Below are positions 26,544-40,775 of a stretch of 64,000 bases of DNA, in pieces. A model generated the notes under the pieces. That model searched no databases and was not told the origin of the DNA. It saw nothing but the letters and a program-made list of their open reading frames with translations. Position 1 is the first letter of the stretch. Each line of letters opens with the position of its first letter. Source of the stretch: Mesorhizobium sp. B2-4-15 (GTDB lineage Bacteria > Pseudomonadota > Alphaproteobacteria > Rhizobiales > Rhizobiaceae); contig NZ_VFUZ01000003.1 of the NCBI RefSeq assembly GCF_006658505.1, forward strand, positions 124,001-188,000, in the 5' to 3' direction. A program made the translations under genes and the position numbers.

Positions 26544-26693
26544 ATTTTTCGACCGCGCCGCGCTTGGAGGTGTGTTGCGATTCAGGCTAGGCCGAGTCGG
26601 AGTCGAAGACGGGCGCGAAACGAGCAACAAGGGCTGATAGGAGATTATATTTTACAGCCCCGATGACGAAGCAAGGAAGACCTCTTTGCCATC

Positions 26694-26885
26694 TCATAGT
26701 GAGTGGCCGTTAAAAAGCATCAGAACGAACCATAGGTATAGCGCGAAGCCAACCGGCGCACTCAAAATGAGGGCTACGATGAATACGAACAAGCGTTGAT
26801 GCGTCTCAAGGTTGCGAGACAGAAAGATAACCAGCCCCAATATCGGCAATATGATTGCAGCGACTTCAAGAACGATGACGGTCAC
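26694..26885 (-). CDS. Small two-helix membrane protein (hypothetical)
   Basis: 63 residues with two hydrophobic helices (about 3-24 and 32-58) separated by a polar loop (SRNLETHQR). I do not recognise the family. The start is a GTG with a poor ribosome site. The gene lies in a stretch (26560-27060) that is clearly more AT-rich than its surroundings, which may point to acquired DNA or relaxed selection. No other gene is visible in the 535 bases between NfeD and KdsD. Confidence 0.5.
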   Translation of the reverse strand: MTVIVLEVAAIILPILGLVIFLSRNLETHQRLFVFIVALILSAPVGFALYLWFVLMLFNGHSL

Positions 26886-27078
26886 TTAGTCGCCTTTGCC
26901 TTCTCATGCTGTGTCATCTCAATCGACATCTGCGATGTATCTCTTTGTCGGGTCTGTCAAATATATAATCGCCGGCTGATATCGAGAGCCAGAGCGGGGC
27001 ATATTTAAATTCCGGGAGCACCGAAAGCGCAGGTATGAGCCGTTTGCGGACCGGCCTCACCTGAATATCAGGTACATC

Positions 27079-28080
27079 TCAGGCGGCGCCGATGCGCAGC
27101 AGGTCGTGGAAATGCACCACGCCCAGCGGCATGTTGTTCCTGGTCACCACCAGCGCGCCGACATTGTGTTCGTTGAGGAGCGCGATTGCCGTACCGGCAA
27201 GCGTCTGAGGGTCGACCGTCTTGGGCGTGCGCGTCATCACATCGTCGACGACGACGTCGGCGAGATTACGATGCAAATTGCGCGCGACGTCGCCGTCGGT
27301 GATGATCCCTGCCAATTCGCCGTTGGCGTCGACGATCAGGACGCAGCCGACCTTCTTCTGCGACAGCGTCATCACCGCTTCCGGCATCTTGGTGCCGAGC
27401 GGAGCCAGCGGAATCTGATCGCCGACCCGCATGATCTCGGAAACCACGGTCAGGTTGGCGCCGAGCTGGCCACCGGGATGGAAGGTGCGGAAATGATCCG
27501 GCGTGAAGCCGCGTGCCTCGAGCAGCGCGATCGCCAGCGCATCGCCCATGACCAATTGCAGCAGCGTCGACGTCGTCGGCGCCAATCCGTGCGGACAGGC
27601 CTCAGGCGTACGCGGCAAAAGCAGCACGATGTCGGCCGCGCGCGCCAGCGCCGATGTCTCGCCGGAGGTGATGGCGATGAGCGGGATGGAGAATCGCCTG
27701 GAATAAGTGACGATGCCCATCATCTCCTTGCTCTCGCCCGACCATGATATGGCGATGATCGCGTCGTCCTTGGCGATCATGCCGAGATCGCCATGGTTGG
27801 CCTCGACGGGATGGACGAAGAAGGCCGGCGTGCCGGTCGAAGCCAACGTCGCCGCGATCTTGGAGCCGATATGGCCGCTTTTGCCGATACCGGTGACGAT
27901 CAGTCGGCCATCGATCTTCGAGATCATGTCGACGGCCTGCGCGAAAGGCGCGGCCAGTCCGTTCTCGAGCGCTTCGGCCAGGGCGGCGATTCCCGCCTGC
28001 TCGGTTGCCACCGTTCTCAGCGCCGAATCGATCGACGCTTGCCTGTCCAGGGGCTTCTTATCGAGGGATCTCGCATGCAT
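27079..28080 (-). CDS. kdsD: Arabinose-5-phosphate isomerase (KpsF/GutQ family)
   Basis: 333 residues. A SIS sugar-isomerase domain (VTGIGKSGHIGSKIAATLAS, the AISWSGESKEM block, LLQLVMGDALAIALLE) is followed by two CBS domains (from about 205; KKVGCVLIVDANGELAGI and ITDGDVARNLHRN). It interconverts ribulose-5-phosphate and arabinose-5-phosphate, the first step of KDO synthesis for lipopolysaccharide. The start is not marked by a clear ribosome site, but the family N-terminus fits MHARSLDKK. It diverges from the outer-membrane protein gene. Confidence 0.9.
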   Translation of the reverse strand: MHARSLDKKPLDRQASIDSALRTVATEQAGIAALAEALENGLAAPFAQAVDMISKIDGRLIVTGIGKSGHIGSKIAATLASTGTPAFFVHPVEANHGDLGMIAKDDAIIAISWSGESKEMMGIVTYSRRFSIPLIAITSGETSALARAADIVLLLPRTPEACPHGLAPTTSTLLQLVMGDALAIALLEARGFTPDHFRTFHPGGQLGANLTVVSEIMRVGDQIPLAPLGTKMPEAVMTLSQKKVGCVLIVDANGELAGIITDGDVARNLHRNLADVVVDDVMTRTPKTVDPQTLAGTAIALLNEHNVGALVVTRNNMPLGVVHFHDLLRIGAA

Positions 28081-28287
28081 GGATGATGCGATTAGCGCTT
28101 TGCCGTCCGCCTGTCCAACAGAAATGGCGCTGATACCCAGACCGCGGAGGCCTCGCGCGCAGCGCGCGAGCCTGCGAACAGCGGCGCTTTAGCCGACCGA
28201 GCAACCGCTGCCTCAACCCTCCGTTAACCATCCCCATTTACGGTTCGGTAAGTATGGCGCGCGGGCGCCGCGCAAGCAGTGGTGGCG

Positions 28288-30072
28288 ATGTCCGGGGTCC
28301 AGCCAGAAAAATCAAGAGGACGACACGGCAAGGCGGCATGTGCCTTGTTGCTGGCGACCAGCATGCTCGCCTTGCTGCGCCCGGCTCCGCTCCATGCCCA
28401 GGAAACGGAGCTGCGCGGCGAGGTTTCCGAATCGGCGATCCTGTCCGATCGGCAACGCAAGGCAAGGCGGTTGGTCCTCGCTGCCCAGGGCCAGCAACAA
28501 CCGGCCAATGCCGCGCAGGACGACACGCAGCCGCGCGCCTATTTGCCGGCCAGCGCCGGCGCCGTCCCTGACGGCACGGACACCGATGCCGCCACAGGCA
28601 GCATTTTCGATCCGCCGCAGGCGAACGACGACACGTCCACCGACAATCCGACGCCTCCCAAGCCCCGCCGCCGCCCATCGACCGCCGGGCAGACCGCGGC
28701 GGATCAGGACAAGACCAAGGCCGGCGCCAAGGCGGCCGACAGGTCGAAGAAAAAGAAGACGACCGCCGCGACCACTGACACCACCGGGGCCGTGACCGAT
28801 GGCAGCGACACGGCCGCGACGGACCAGGAAACGGCCAACCGCCGCGCCCTCACCATCGACAGCGCCGAGCGCCAGAAGCTCGACCCCGGCGCCGAGCGCA
28901 CCGCCGCCATCGAAGGCCTGAACAGGAAGGCCGAGGACGATCCGTTCGCCGCTACCGGTGTCAGATGGGGGTCCTTCATCATCCGGCCGACGATCGAACA
29001 GGGCCTGACCGCCACGACCAACGGCGATTCGAGCAGTGCCGGCACATCGGCGCTGCTGTCGGAGACGGCGCTGCGCTTTTCAGCGGTCTCCGACTGGCGC
29101 GAAAACTCCGCCACCATCGACGGCTACGGCCTGTTCCGCGAGACCGTGTCGGGTTACCCGGTTCACAATGGGCAAGGCCGCATCGAAGGCCAGTTCAATA
29201 TGGACCTTGACAATGAGCTGCGCGCCATCGCCAAGCTCGGCTACGAAGCCGTGCCGGAAACGGCCTCATCACCCAACGCCATTGCCGGCGTCAGCACCCA
29301 GCCGCTGCGGCAGACGATCGACGGCAGCCTCGGCATCGAGAAAGCCGTCGGCAAGATGCAGTACACGTTGACCGGCGCGGTCTCGCACGACTTCTATGGC
29401 GACGCGAAACTTTCGGACGGCACCTCGCTGTCGCAGAAGGATCAGGACTCGACGCTCTACACGGCGACCCTGCGCACCGGCTACGAAATCTCCCCGGCCC
29501 TCACCCCGTTCACGGAAGTCGAGCTCGGCCGCCGGACCTATGATCAGCGCATCGACAATGAAGGTTTCGAGCGCTCCTCGACGCGCTTCGGCGCCCGCGC
29601 CGGCCTGCAACTCGACATGGGTGAGAAGCTGTCGGGTGAATTCTCGGCCGGCTGGCTGCGGGAAGCGCTCGACGACAAGAGCCTGGAGCCTATTTCAGGC
29701 GCGACCGTCAACGCCGATCTCAAATGGTCGCCGGAGCGCGGAACCACGATTGGCCTGACCGGCAAGACCACTGTCGAGACCACGACCACACCAGGTGAAA
29801 GCGGCGATATCCTCTACTCCGGCCGCTTGACGGCCGAGCGGCATATCCGGGCCAACCTTACCGGCAATGCGGCACTCGGCCTCGATTGGCGAGACTATAT
29901 CGGCATCGATGGCCATGACAGGATCCTGAGCGCCGAGGCCGGCCTGACCTGGTGGCTGAACCGCTATGCCGGCCTCACCAGCCGGGTGAGAACCGAAAAG
30001 CTGACCAGCAACCTGCCCGGCCGCGACTACACCGCCAACAGCATCTATCTCGGCCTGAAAGTGCAACGCTGA
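28288..30072 (+). CDS. Outer membrane beta-barrel protein with long disordered N-terminus
   Basis: About 594 residues. A signal peptide (ACALLLATSMLALLRPAPLHAQ, about 15-38) is followed by roughly 170 residues of low-complexity sequence rich in Thr, Asp, Ala and Lys (including a KKKKTTAATTD run). About 390 residues of alternating beta-strand pattern ending in an aromatic-basic strand (SIYLGLKVQR) follow, as in outer-membrane barrels. Family naming is by pattern (the outer-membrane beta-barrel, BBP2-like group); function is unknown. The start is uncertain: ATG at 28288, or GTG at 28279 three codons upstream. Confidence 0.75.
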   Translation: MSGVQPEKSRGRHGKAACALLLATSMLALLRPAPLHAQETELRGEVSESAILSDRQRKARRLVLAAQGQQQPANAAQDDTQPRAYLPASAGAVPDGTDTDAATGSIFDPPQANDDTSTDNPTPPKPRRRPSTAGQTAADQDKTKAGAKAADRSKKKKTTAATTDTTGAVTDGSDTAATDQETANRRALTIDSAERQKLDPGAERTAAIEGLNRKAEDDPFAATGVRWGSFIIRPTIEQGLTATTNGDSSSAGTSALLSETALRFSAVSDWRENSATIDGYGLFRETVSGYPVHNGQGRIEGQFNMDLDNELRAIAKLGYEAVPETASSPNAIAGVSTQPLRQTIDGSLGIEKAVGKMQYTLTGAVSHDFYGDAKLSDGTSLSQKDQDSTLYTATLRTGYEISPALTPFTEVELGRRTYDQRIDNEGFERSSTRFGARAGLQLDMGEKLSGEFSAGWLREALDDKSLEPISGATVNADLKWSPERGTTIGLTGKTTVETTTTPGESGDILYSGRLTAERHIRANLTGNAALGLDWRDYIGIDGHDRILSAEAGLTWWLNRYAGLTSRVRTEKLTSNLPGRDYTANSIYLGLKVQR

Positions 30073-30089
30073 GGACGTTTTGAGGTTCA

Positions 30090-30142
30090 TCATCCTGGGG
30101 CGTAGCAAGGAGCGAAGCGACGCGGCGCAGACCCGAGGATGA
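30090..30142. repeat. Palindromic intergenic repeat (TCATCCTGGGG ... CCCGAGGATGA)
   Basis: TCATCCTGGGG at the left and CCCGAGGATGA at the right are inverted ends of a roughly 53-base element with inner GCGAAGCGACGCGGCGC. It sits between the convergent barrel-protein and galU genes. This repeat type is common between rhizobial genes and may work as a bidirectional hairpin. Confidence 0.65.
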
Positions 30143-30184
30143 CGAAGGCGCGGGGCCTGCGGTCGGCCAAACTCGCCCCGCGAC

Positions 30185-31090
30185 CTAAAAAGCAGCGCCG
30201 CGCCGCTCCGAGGGCTTCATCTCGTCGAGAAGTGTGCGGATGACGCCGGCCATGCTATGGTTCATGTCGCTGCGCCACAGCGCGAAAGCAACATTGGCCT
30301 CCACAAAACCTTCCGGCGAGCCGCAGTCGAAAGTGCGGCCCTGATAGTGATAGCCATAGAAGGACTGCTGCTTCTCCAGCTTCAGCATCGCGTCGGTGAG
30401 CTGGATTTCGTTCCCCGCTCCCTTTTCCTGGCCTTCGAGAATCTTGAAAATCTCCGGCTGCAGGATGTAGCGGCCGTTGATGTAAAGGTTGGACGGCGCG
30501 GTGCCGGTCTTCGGCTTCTCCACCATCTCGGTGATGCGGAAGCCGTGATGCCTATCCTCGCCGCGGCCGACAATGCCGTATTTGTGGGTCTCCGCCGGGT
30601 CACATTCCTGCACGGCGATGATGTTGTTGCCGGTTTCCTCGTAGAGTTCGACCATCGACTTCATGCAGCTCTTTTCCGACTGCATGATCATGTCGGGCAA
30701 CAACAGCGCGAACGGCTCGTCGCCGACCAGTTCGCGCGCGCACCAGACCGCGTGGCCAAGGCCGAGCGGCACCTGCTGGCGGGTGAAGCTGGTCTGCCCA
30801 GGCGCCGGCTGCAGCCGCTGCAGGCGGGCAAGCTGCTCGTCCTTGCCACGCTGGGCCAGCGTGTCATAGAGCTCGAACTGAATATCGAAATGATCCTCGA
30901 TGACCGCCTTGTTGCGGCCGGTCACGAAGATGAAATGCTCGATGCCGGCTTCGCGGGCCTCATCGACAACATACTGGATGACCGGCCTGTCGACGACGGT
31001 CAGCATCTCCTTGGGAACAGCCTTGGTGGCTGGGAGAAACCGCGTACCGAGGCCGGCGACTGGGAAAACTGCCTTGCGAACTCTCTTCAT
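30185..31090 (-). CDS. galU: UTP--glucose-1-phosphate uridylyltransferase
   Basis: 301 residues. It makes UDP-glucose for exopolysaccharide, LPS and glycogen-type glycans. The nucleotide-binding N-terminus is [20 protein letters not shown], followed by [19 protein letters not shown], then LPDMIMQ and [20 protein letters not shown]. The ATG at 31090 gives the standard family start; a longer frame would add 51 residues of non-homologous sequence. It diverges from the lytic transglycosylase gene. Confidence 0.95.
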   Translation of the reverse strand: MKRVRKAVFPVAGLGTRFLPATKAVPKEMLTVVDRPVIQYVVDEAREAGIEHFIFVTGRNKAVIEDHFDIQFELYDTLAQRGKDEQLARLQRLQPAPGQTSFTRQQVPLGLGHAVWCARELVGDEPFALLLPDMIMQSEKSCMKSMVELYEETGNNIIAVQECDPAETHKYGIVGRGEDRHHGFRITEMVEKPKTGTAPSNLYINGRYILQPEIFKILEGQEKGAGNEIQLTDAMLKLEKQQSFYGYHYQGRTFDCGSPEGFVEANVAFALWRSDMNHSMAGVIRTLLDEMKPSERRGAAF

Positions 31091-31299
31091 GCTTTCAATT
31101 ATCCATGTGATGGCCGGCTCCGCAATCCCGTCAGTCGACATTTTCACGCCGGAATTGAGGATTACTCGCACAACCGAGGGGAGCTTCCACCGGTAAAGCA
31201 TCAAGGTGTCTTTTCGTTCCAGACGACGCCTATGGTAAACCAATTCCTAACCCGGTTCGGCGATGAATGGTCTTTCCTGAGATAGAGAAGGAGGAAAAC

Positions 31300-32523
31300 A
31301 TGTCCGTTCGCAATGCCGCAAAACGTTTCACCAGCGTCATGACGGCGGCCAGCCTCTCGCTTGCGCTGCTGATGCCCGCCGGGCCGGCCCTCGCCGACGC
31401 CGGTTTTCGGCAGTGGGTCGCCAGCTTCCGTGCCACCGCCGTTGCGGGCGGCGTTTCCGCGTCTGTCTATGACCAGGCTTTCCGGGGCATCAACGAGCCG
31501 GACCCGGTGGTGCTGGAAAAGGCCCGCACGCAGCCGGAATTCACCGCGCCCGCCTGGGACTATTTCGACAACCGCGTGCATGACCAGTCGGTGGCCAATG
31601 GCCAGGCGATGGCGAAAAAGTGGAAGCCGTGGCTGGACAGGATCGAGGCGAGGTTTGGTGTCGACCGCTATGTCCTCCTGGCGATATGGTCGATGGAATC
31701 CAACTATGGCGAGATCCTCAAGCGCGACGACATCATGCGCAATGTCATCCGCTCACTGGCGACTTTGGGCTATGGCGATCCGAAACGGTCGAAATATGCC
31801 CGCACCCAGTTGGTCGCGGCCCTGAAGATTCTGCAGACCGGCGACATCGACGAAAGCCACCTGATGGGCTCGTGGGCCGGCGCCATGGGCCAGACCCAGT
31901 TCATCCCAACCAGTTACCAGCACTACGCCGTCGACATGGACGGCAACGGCAAGCGCGATATCTGGAATTCCATCCCCGACGCGCTGGCGACCGCGGCCAA
32001 TCTGTTGAAGAAGAACGGCTGGCAAGCCGGCAAGACCTGGGGCTACGAAGTCACGCTGCCGGCCGGCAAATTGCCCGGCGGAGCGAAGACGCTGGCGCAG
32101 TGGGAGACGCTCGGCGTCGTCAGGGCCAGCGGCAAGCCGTTCAGGAACCTCACGGACAAGGCGACACTGAAGGTGCCGGACGGCCGTGGCGGACCGGCCT
32201 TCTTGATGATCAGGAATTTTTCGGTCATCAAGGCCTACAACAACGCCGACAAATATGCCCTCGCCGTCGGCCTTCTCGCCGACGAGATCGCCGGTGGCAG
32301 CGGCCTGGTCCAGGACTGGAACCGGCCCTTCACCAAGCTCAGCTTCGAGGAAAGGCAGGAGTTGCAGAAGCGGCTTTCGCAGCACGGGCTCTATGACGGC
32401 AAATTCGACGGCAAGATCGGGGACGGCTCCAAGAGCGCCATCATGGCCTATCAGGCAAAGGTCGGCTTGACCCAGGACGGCTATCCGAGCATGGAAGTGC
32501 TTAAATGGCTCAGGCAAAAATAG
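31300..32523 (+). CDS. Lytic murein transglycosylase (MltB family) with peptidoglycan-binding domain
   Basis: 407 residues. A signal peptide (SLSLALLMPAGPALA) precedes an MltB-type SLT domain with the catalytic glutamate in LLAIWSMESNYGEI, then MGSWAGAMGQTQFIPTSY. The C-terminal PG-binding-1 domain (LQKRLSQHGLYDGKFDGKIG) completes it. It cleaves glycan strands to 1,6-anhydro-muropeptides in the periplasm. The ATG at 31300 has a strong AAGGAGG site. A DUF459 hydrolase gene follows by 123 bases, a pairing that suggests a joint cell-wall role. Confidence 0.92.
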   Translation: MSVRNAAKRFTSVMTAASLSLALLMPAGPALADAGFRQWVASFRATAVAGGVSASVYDQAFRGINEPDPVVLEKARTQPEFTAPAWDYFDNRVHDQSVANGQAMAKKWKPWLDRIEARFGVDRYVLLAIWSMESNYGEILKRDDIMRNVIRSLATLGYGDPKRSKYARTQLVAALKILQTGDIDESHLMGSWAGAMGQTQFIPTSYQHYAVDMDGNGKRDIWNSIPDALATAANLLKKNGWQAGKTWGYEVTLPAGKLPGGAKTLAQWETLGVVRASGKPFRNLTDKATLKVPDGRGGPAFLMIRNFSVIKAYNNADKYALAVGLLADEIAGGSGLVQDWNRPFTKLSFEERQELQKRLSQHGLYDGKFDGKIGDGSKSAIMAYQAKVGLTQDGYPSMEVLKWLRQK

Positions 32524-32645
32524 AACCGGCCGCGGCGCCGCGCGTTTCTGGCGCACGCATCGGCTGCCGGGGAACTTTGAACTTGCGCCCGGCCCTGAAA
32601 CCGGCTCCGGTTTGCGGGATCAGGGGCAAGGGGATGGAGGAGTGA

Positions 32646-33875
32646 TTGGTTTCGGCCGCGCGTATCGCGATCCTTGTTCGTCGCACGCCGATCCTGATTC
32701 TGGCGATCGTCCTGCTGGCGATCGGCGCCGCCGGCGCCTTCCATGCGCCGGCCCTGGCGCAGGAGCAGCAGGATCGCGGCTGGTCGTTGCGCGACCTTCT
32801 GTTTCCACGCCGCAGCGAGCGGGTCGAGCCGCCGCTCGACGTCCAAAAGGCAAGACCGAAACCCAAGGCCAGGAAACCCCGAGCGCCCCGCCCGCCCACG
32901 GAACCTGAAACCCCGATGGTCGAAAAAACGCCGGACGCCCGCACCGTCCTGGTGGTTGGCGACTTCATGGCTGCAGGCCTCGCCGAGGGTCTGGACACCG
33001 CTTTCGCTGACAATCCCGGCGTCAACATCGTGGCGCGAAGCAATGGCTCCTCCGGCTTCGTGCGCGATGATTTCTACAACTGGCCCGAACGGATCAAATC
33101 CCTGATCGAGACCGAGAAACCGGCCGTGGTGGTTGTCATGCTGGGCTCCAACGACCGCCAGCAGATGAAGGTCGGGGACGTTCGCGAGCAGCCCAGGTCG
33201 GAGAACTGGACCAAGGAATATGAGCGCCGCACAGATTCACTCGGCAAGGTCATCGCCGCCGCCAAGGTGCCTTTCCTGTGGGTCGGCATGCCGGCCTTCC
33301 GGCTGCCGAAGATGACCTCCGACATGCTGGCCTTCAATGACATCTATCACAAGGCTGCTGAAAGCAATGGCGGCGAGTTCGTCGACGTCTGGGATGGGTT
33401 CGTCGATGAGAACGGCGCCTTCGTCACCAGCGGTCCCGACATGAACGGCCAGCCCGTGCGGCTGCGTGCCGATGACGGCATCAACGTGTCGAAGGCCGGC
33501 AAGCGCAAGCTCGCCTTCTACACCGAAAAGCCGCTGATGAAGATCCTGGGCCTGGCCGCGCCCGGCGGCGTGACCCCGGCAGCAGTGTCGGCGGGCGCGC
33601 CCATCGAGGCACCGGGCCCAGCGGCCGCACCGATCGTGATAGACCGCACGGCACCGATGCTGCTCAGCGACCCGGCGTTCGACGGCGGCACCGAACTGCT
33701 CGGCGCGGCTCCTCCGCCGAAAGCCGATCCAGCTCTCCCCGGGGAAAGACTGATGATCGAGGGCAAGGCGCCGGAGGCTTCGCCGGGGCGCGCCGATGAT
33801 TTCTCCTGGCCGCCCAAGGCAAATCCTGCGGCCACGGCCGCGGCGGCCGATACCACGACGTCGGTCACCCCTTAG
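32646..33875 (+). CDS. DUF459 SGNH/GDSL hydrolase-like membrane protein
   Basis: 409 residues. A signal anchor (IAILVRRTPILILAIVLLAI) is followed by a basic Pro-rich stretch (KARPKPKARKPRAPRPP), then an SGNH hydrolase-like domain with TVLVVGDFMAAGLAEGL in the usual GDS position, VVVMLGSNDRQQ as the Asn block, and DDGINVSKAGKRKLA near the end. The catalytic Ser of classical GDSL proteins is replaced by an F in GDF, so hydrolytic activity is uncertain. The start is a TTG, preceded by GGAGG. The C-terminal 100 residues are Ala/Pro-rich. The stop TAG is inside a repeat element. Confidence 0.83.
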   Translation: MVSAARIAILVRRTPILILAIVLLAIGAAGAFHAPALAQEQQDRGWSLRDLLFPRRSERVEPPLDVQKARPKPKARKPRAPRPPTEPETPMVEKTPDARTVLVVGDFMAAGLAEGLDTAFADNPGVNIVARSNGSSGFVRDDFYNWPERIKSLIETEKPAVVVVMLGSNDRQQMKVGDVREQPRSENWTKEYERRTDSLGKVIAAAKVPFLWVGMPAFRLPKMTSDMLAFNDIYHKAAESNGGEFVDVWDGFVDENGAFVTSGPDMNGQPVRLRADDGINVSKAGKRKLAFYTEKPLMKILGLAAPGGVTPAAVSAGAPIEAPGPAAAPIVIDRTAPMLLSDPAFDGGTELLGAAPPPKADPALPGERLMIEGKAPEASPGRADDFSWPPKANPAATAAAADTTTSVTP

Positions 33876-33976
33876 AGCAATTCCAGGAAAAGTGTGAAAC
33901 GGTTTTCCGTCCGGAATTGCGTCAAAACAAGGAGCTAGAACAGATTGCCGTTTCTATGAAACGGTGAACTGCTCTA
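33873..33976. repeat. 104-bp REP-like element bounded by TAGAGCA / TGCTCTA
   Basis: The left end TAGAGCAATTCC and right end GAACTGCTCTA are terminal inverted repeats. Inside are CAATTCCAGGAAAA and TTTTCCGTCCGGAATTG, which match the elements near 10481 and 41897, and a second pair (CCGTTTC / GAAACGG). The left TAG is the stop of the DUF459 gene and the right CTA, read on the minus strand, is the TAG stop of gltD. Both convergent genes end exactly inside the element. Confidence 0.8.
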
Positions 33977-35428
33977 GCGGGGCAGGACGCTCGACCCCAT
34001 CAGCGCCTCGTCGATCGAGCGCGCCGCCTGGCGGCCTTCGCGGATCGCCCAGACGACCAGCGACTGGCCGCGGCGCACGTCGCCCGCCGCATAGAGCCGG
34101 TCGACGCTGGTCTTGTAGTCGCGGTCATTGGCTTCGACGTTCCTGGAGCGGCGGCTGTCGGTGACGATCTTCATCTCACCCTCCAGCTCCTTCGCCACGC
34201 CGGCCACCGCCGGGCCGGCAAAGCCGATGGCGATGAAGGCGAGATCGGCGCGGATGACGAATTCGGTGCCGGGAATCGGCTTGCGCTTCTCGTCGACCTC
34301 GCAGCACTTGACGCCCGTGAGTTGGCCTTCCTCGCCGATGAATTCGAGCGTCGCCACCTGGAACTCGCGCTCGGCGCCCTCGGCCTGCGAGGACGAGGTG
34401 CGCATCTTGGTCGCCCAGTACGGCCAGACAGCGAGCTTGTCTTCCTTCTCGGGCGGCTGCGGACGGATGTCGAGCTGGGTGACGCGCACCGCGCCCTGGC
34501 GGAATGCGGTGCCGACGCAGTCGGAGGCGGTATCGCCGCCACCGACGACGACGACATGCTGGCCGCTGGCGATGATCGGATGCGACGGCCACGCAACCGA
34601 CTGGATCGGCTCGCCGCCGACGCGGCGGTTCTGCTGCACCAGATAAGGCATGGCGTCGTGCACGCCGCCGAGATCGTCGCCCGGAATATTGGCCGCGCGC
34701 GGCGCCTCAGACCCGCCGCAATAGAGCACGGCATCATGCTCGGCCAGCAGTTCGGCGACCGGCTTGTCGACACCGACATTGACGCCGCAATGGAAGGTCA
34801 CGCCCTCGCCCTGCATCTGTTCGATGCGCCGGTCGATATAGTGCTTCTCGATCTTGAAGTCGGGAATGCCATAGCGCATCAGTCCGCCCGGCCGGCTCTC
34901 GCGCTCATAGACATGCACGTCGTGGCCGGCGCGGCCCAACTGCTGGGCGGCGGCCATGCCGGCGGGGCCGGAGCCGATGATTGCGACCCGCTTGCCGGTC
35001 TTCTTCTCCGGCGGATAGGGCCTGATATGGCCGGTCTCGTAGGCCTTGTCGGCGATCGCCTGCTCCACCGTCTTGATGGCGACCGGAATGTCCTCGAGGT
35101 TCAGCGTGCAGGCTTCCTCGCAGGGCGCTGGGCAGATGCGGCCGGTGAATTCCGGGAAATTGTTCGTCGAATGCAGGTTGCGGATCGCATTGTCCCAGTC
35201 CCTGTTATAGACGAGGTCGTTCCAATCGGGGATCTGGTTGTGGATCGGGCAGCCGGTCGGTCCGTGACAGTACGGAATGCCGCAATCCATGCAGCGCGCG
35301 GCCTGTTTCTCGACCTCCTTGTCCGACATCGGCAGCGTGAATTCACGGAAATGCCGGATGCGATCGGAGGCAGGCTGGTACTTGTGCACCTGCCGGTCGA
35401 TTTCGAGAAAGCCTGTTACCTTGCCCAT
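33974..35428 (-). CDS. gltD: Glutamate synthase (NADPH) small subunit
   Basis: 484 residues. It carries electrons from NADPH to the large subunit for glutamate synthesis from glutamine and 2-oxoglutarate. The N-terminal Fe-S ligands stand in [20 protein letters not shown] and [15 protein letters not shown]- and NADPH-binding motifs are [18 protein letters not shown] and [15 protein letters not shown]. The ATG at 35428 ([13 protein letters not shown]) is the standard family start. It follows gltB by 141 bases on the minus strand. Confidence 0.96.
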   Translation of the reverse strand: MGKVTGFLEIDRQVHKYQPASDRIRHFREFTLPMSDKEVEKQAARCMDCGIPYCHGPTGCPIHNQIPDWNDLVYNRDWDNAIRNLHSTNNFPEFTGRICPAPCEEACTLNLEDIPVAIKTVEQAIADKAYETGHIRPYPPEKKTGKRVAIIGSGPAGMAAAQQLGRAGHDVHVYERESRPGGLMRYGIPDFKIEKHYIDRRIEQMQGEGVTFHCGVNVGVDKPVAELLAEHDAVLYCGGSEAPRAANIPGDDLGGVHDAMPYLVQQNRRVGGEPIQSVAWPSHPIIASGQHVVVVGGGDTASDCVGTAFRQGAVRVTQLDIRPQPPEKEDKLAVWPYWATKMRTSSSQAEGAEREFQVATLEFIGEEGQLTGVKCCEVDEKRKPIPGTEFVIRADLAFIAIGFAGPAVAGVAKELEGEMKIVTDSRRSRNVEANDRDYKTSVDRLYAAGDVRRGQSLVVWAIREGRQAARSIDEALMGSSVLPR

Positions 35429-35569
35429 AGTCCAGTTCCTGCTGTCCAGATGGTGCGGTTTTCGCCGCACCCGTTAACCTCTTGAGGCAGCCATGGCAAC
35501 CTTGCGCCCGAGGTCAAACTGTCGATGAAGGTGGCCGGGAAGCCTGGGCTCCCCGGCAATTGCAAAAGT

Positions 35570-40306
<4,737 letters not shown>

Positions 40307-40515
40307 CGTCCTGGTCTCCATTTCAGCCCTGCAGGCGCCGGTTTGCCTCGGCAAGCGCTTGGCTCACCCTGATCCTTGCGGCACGTCTTGCGAAATCCTT
40401 GCCGAACCATGCGGCATTCCGCATGGTTCGCATTCGTACAGGCCAGCGTCTGGCCGTCCACCTGTCGCTCGCGGCAACAGCCGGAGAGGCCAATATGTTA
40501 CGCCAATCCGGCCAG

Positions 40516-40551
40516 TTTTGTGCGACAAAATAAGACAGCACTACTGTCCTA
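40516..40551. promoter_or_regulatory. Two adjacent dyads in the gltB/threonine-aldolase divergent region
   Basis: TTTTGT-gcg-ACAAAA (40516-40530) is a perfect 6-bp dyad, immediately followed by TAAGACAG-cacta-CTGTCCTA (40531-40551) with the inverted core GACAG/CTGTC. Both stand 210 bases before gltB and 225 before the threonine aldolase start, so either may be an operator for one or both genes. The regulator is unknown. Confidence 0.5.
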
Positions 40552-40775
40552 AATTTTTATGGCAGAATTCCCTGGTGCGCACAAGACCGATTCACAAAAA
40601 ACTTGGAGCTTCCGCGACATAAAATTACGTGAAGCCTGCAGGAAACGTAAGCTTCAGTCTTCAATCCCTGCCAGTCGGCCTGGCTGGCTTTAACGGTTTT
40701 CCAGCCTCTGGCCTCTTGCGGTCGGCTCCCGAAACCGGTCAACTCGACGTTGATTTCCCCAACACAGGCAGATGC

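Noticed and set aside
27059..27073. ACCTGA-ATA-TCAGGT as kdsD terminator
   Set aside because: The dyad is perfect but short and has no T-run; an operator or chance palindrome is equally likely.
40629..40775. N-terminal 49-codon extension of threonine aldolase
   Set aside because: The frame is open but not family-like, and the conserved protein starts at 40776; more probably it is untranslated leader.
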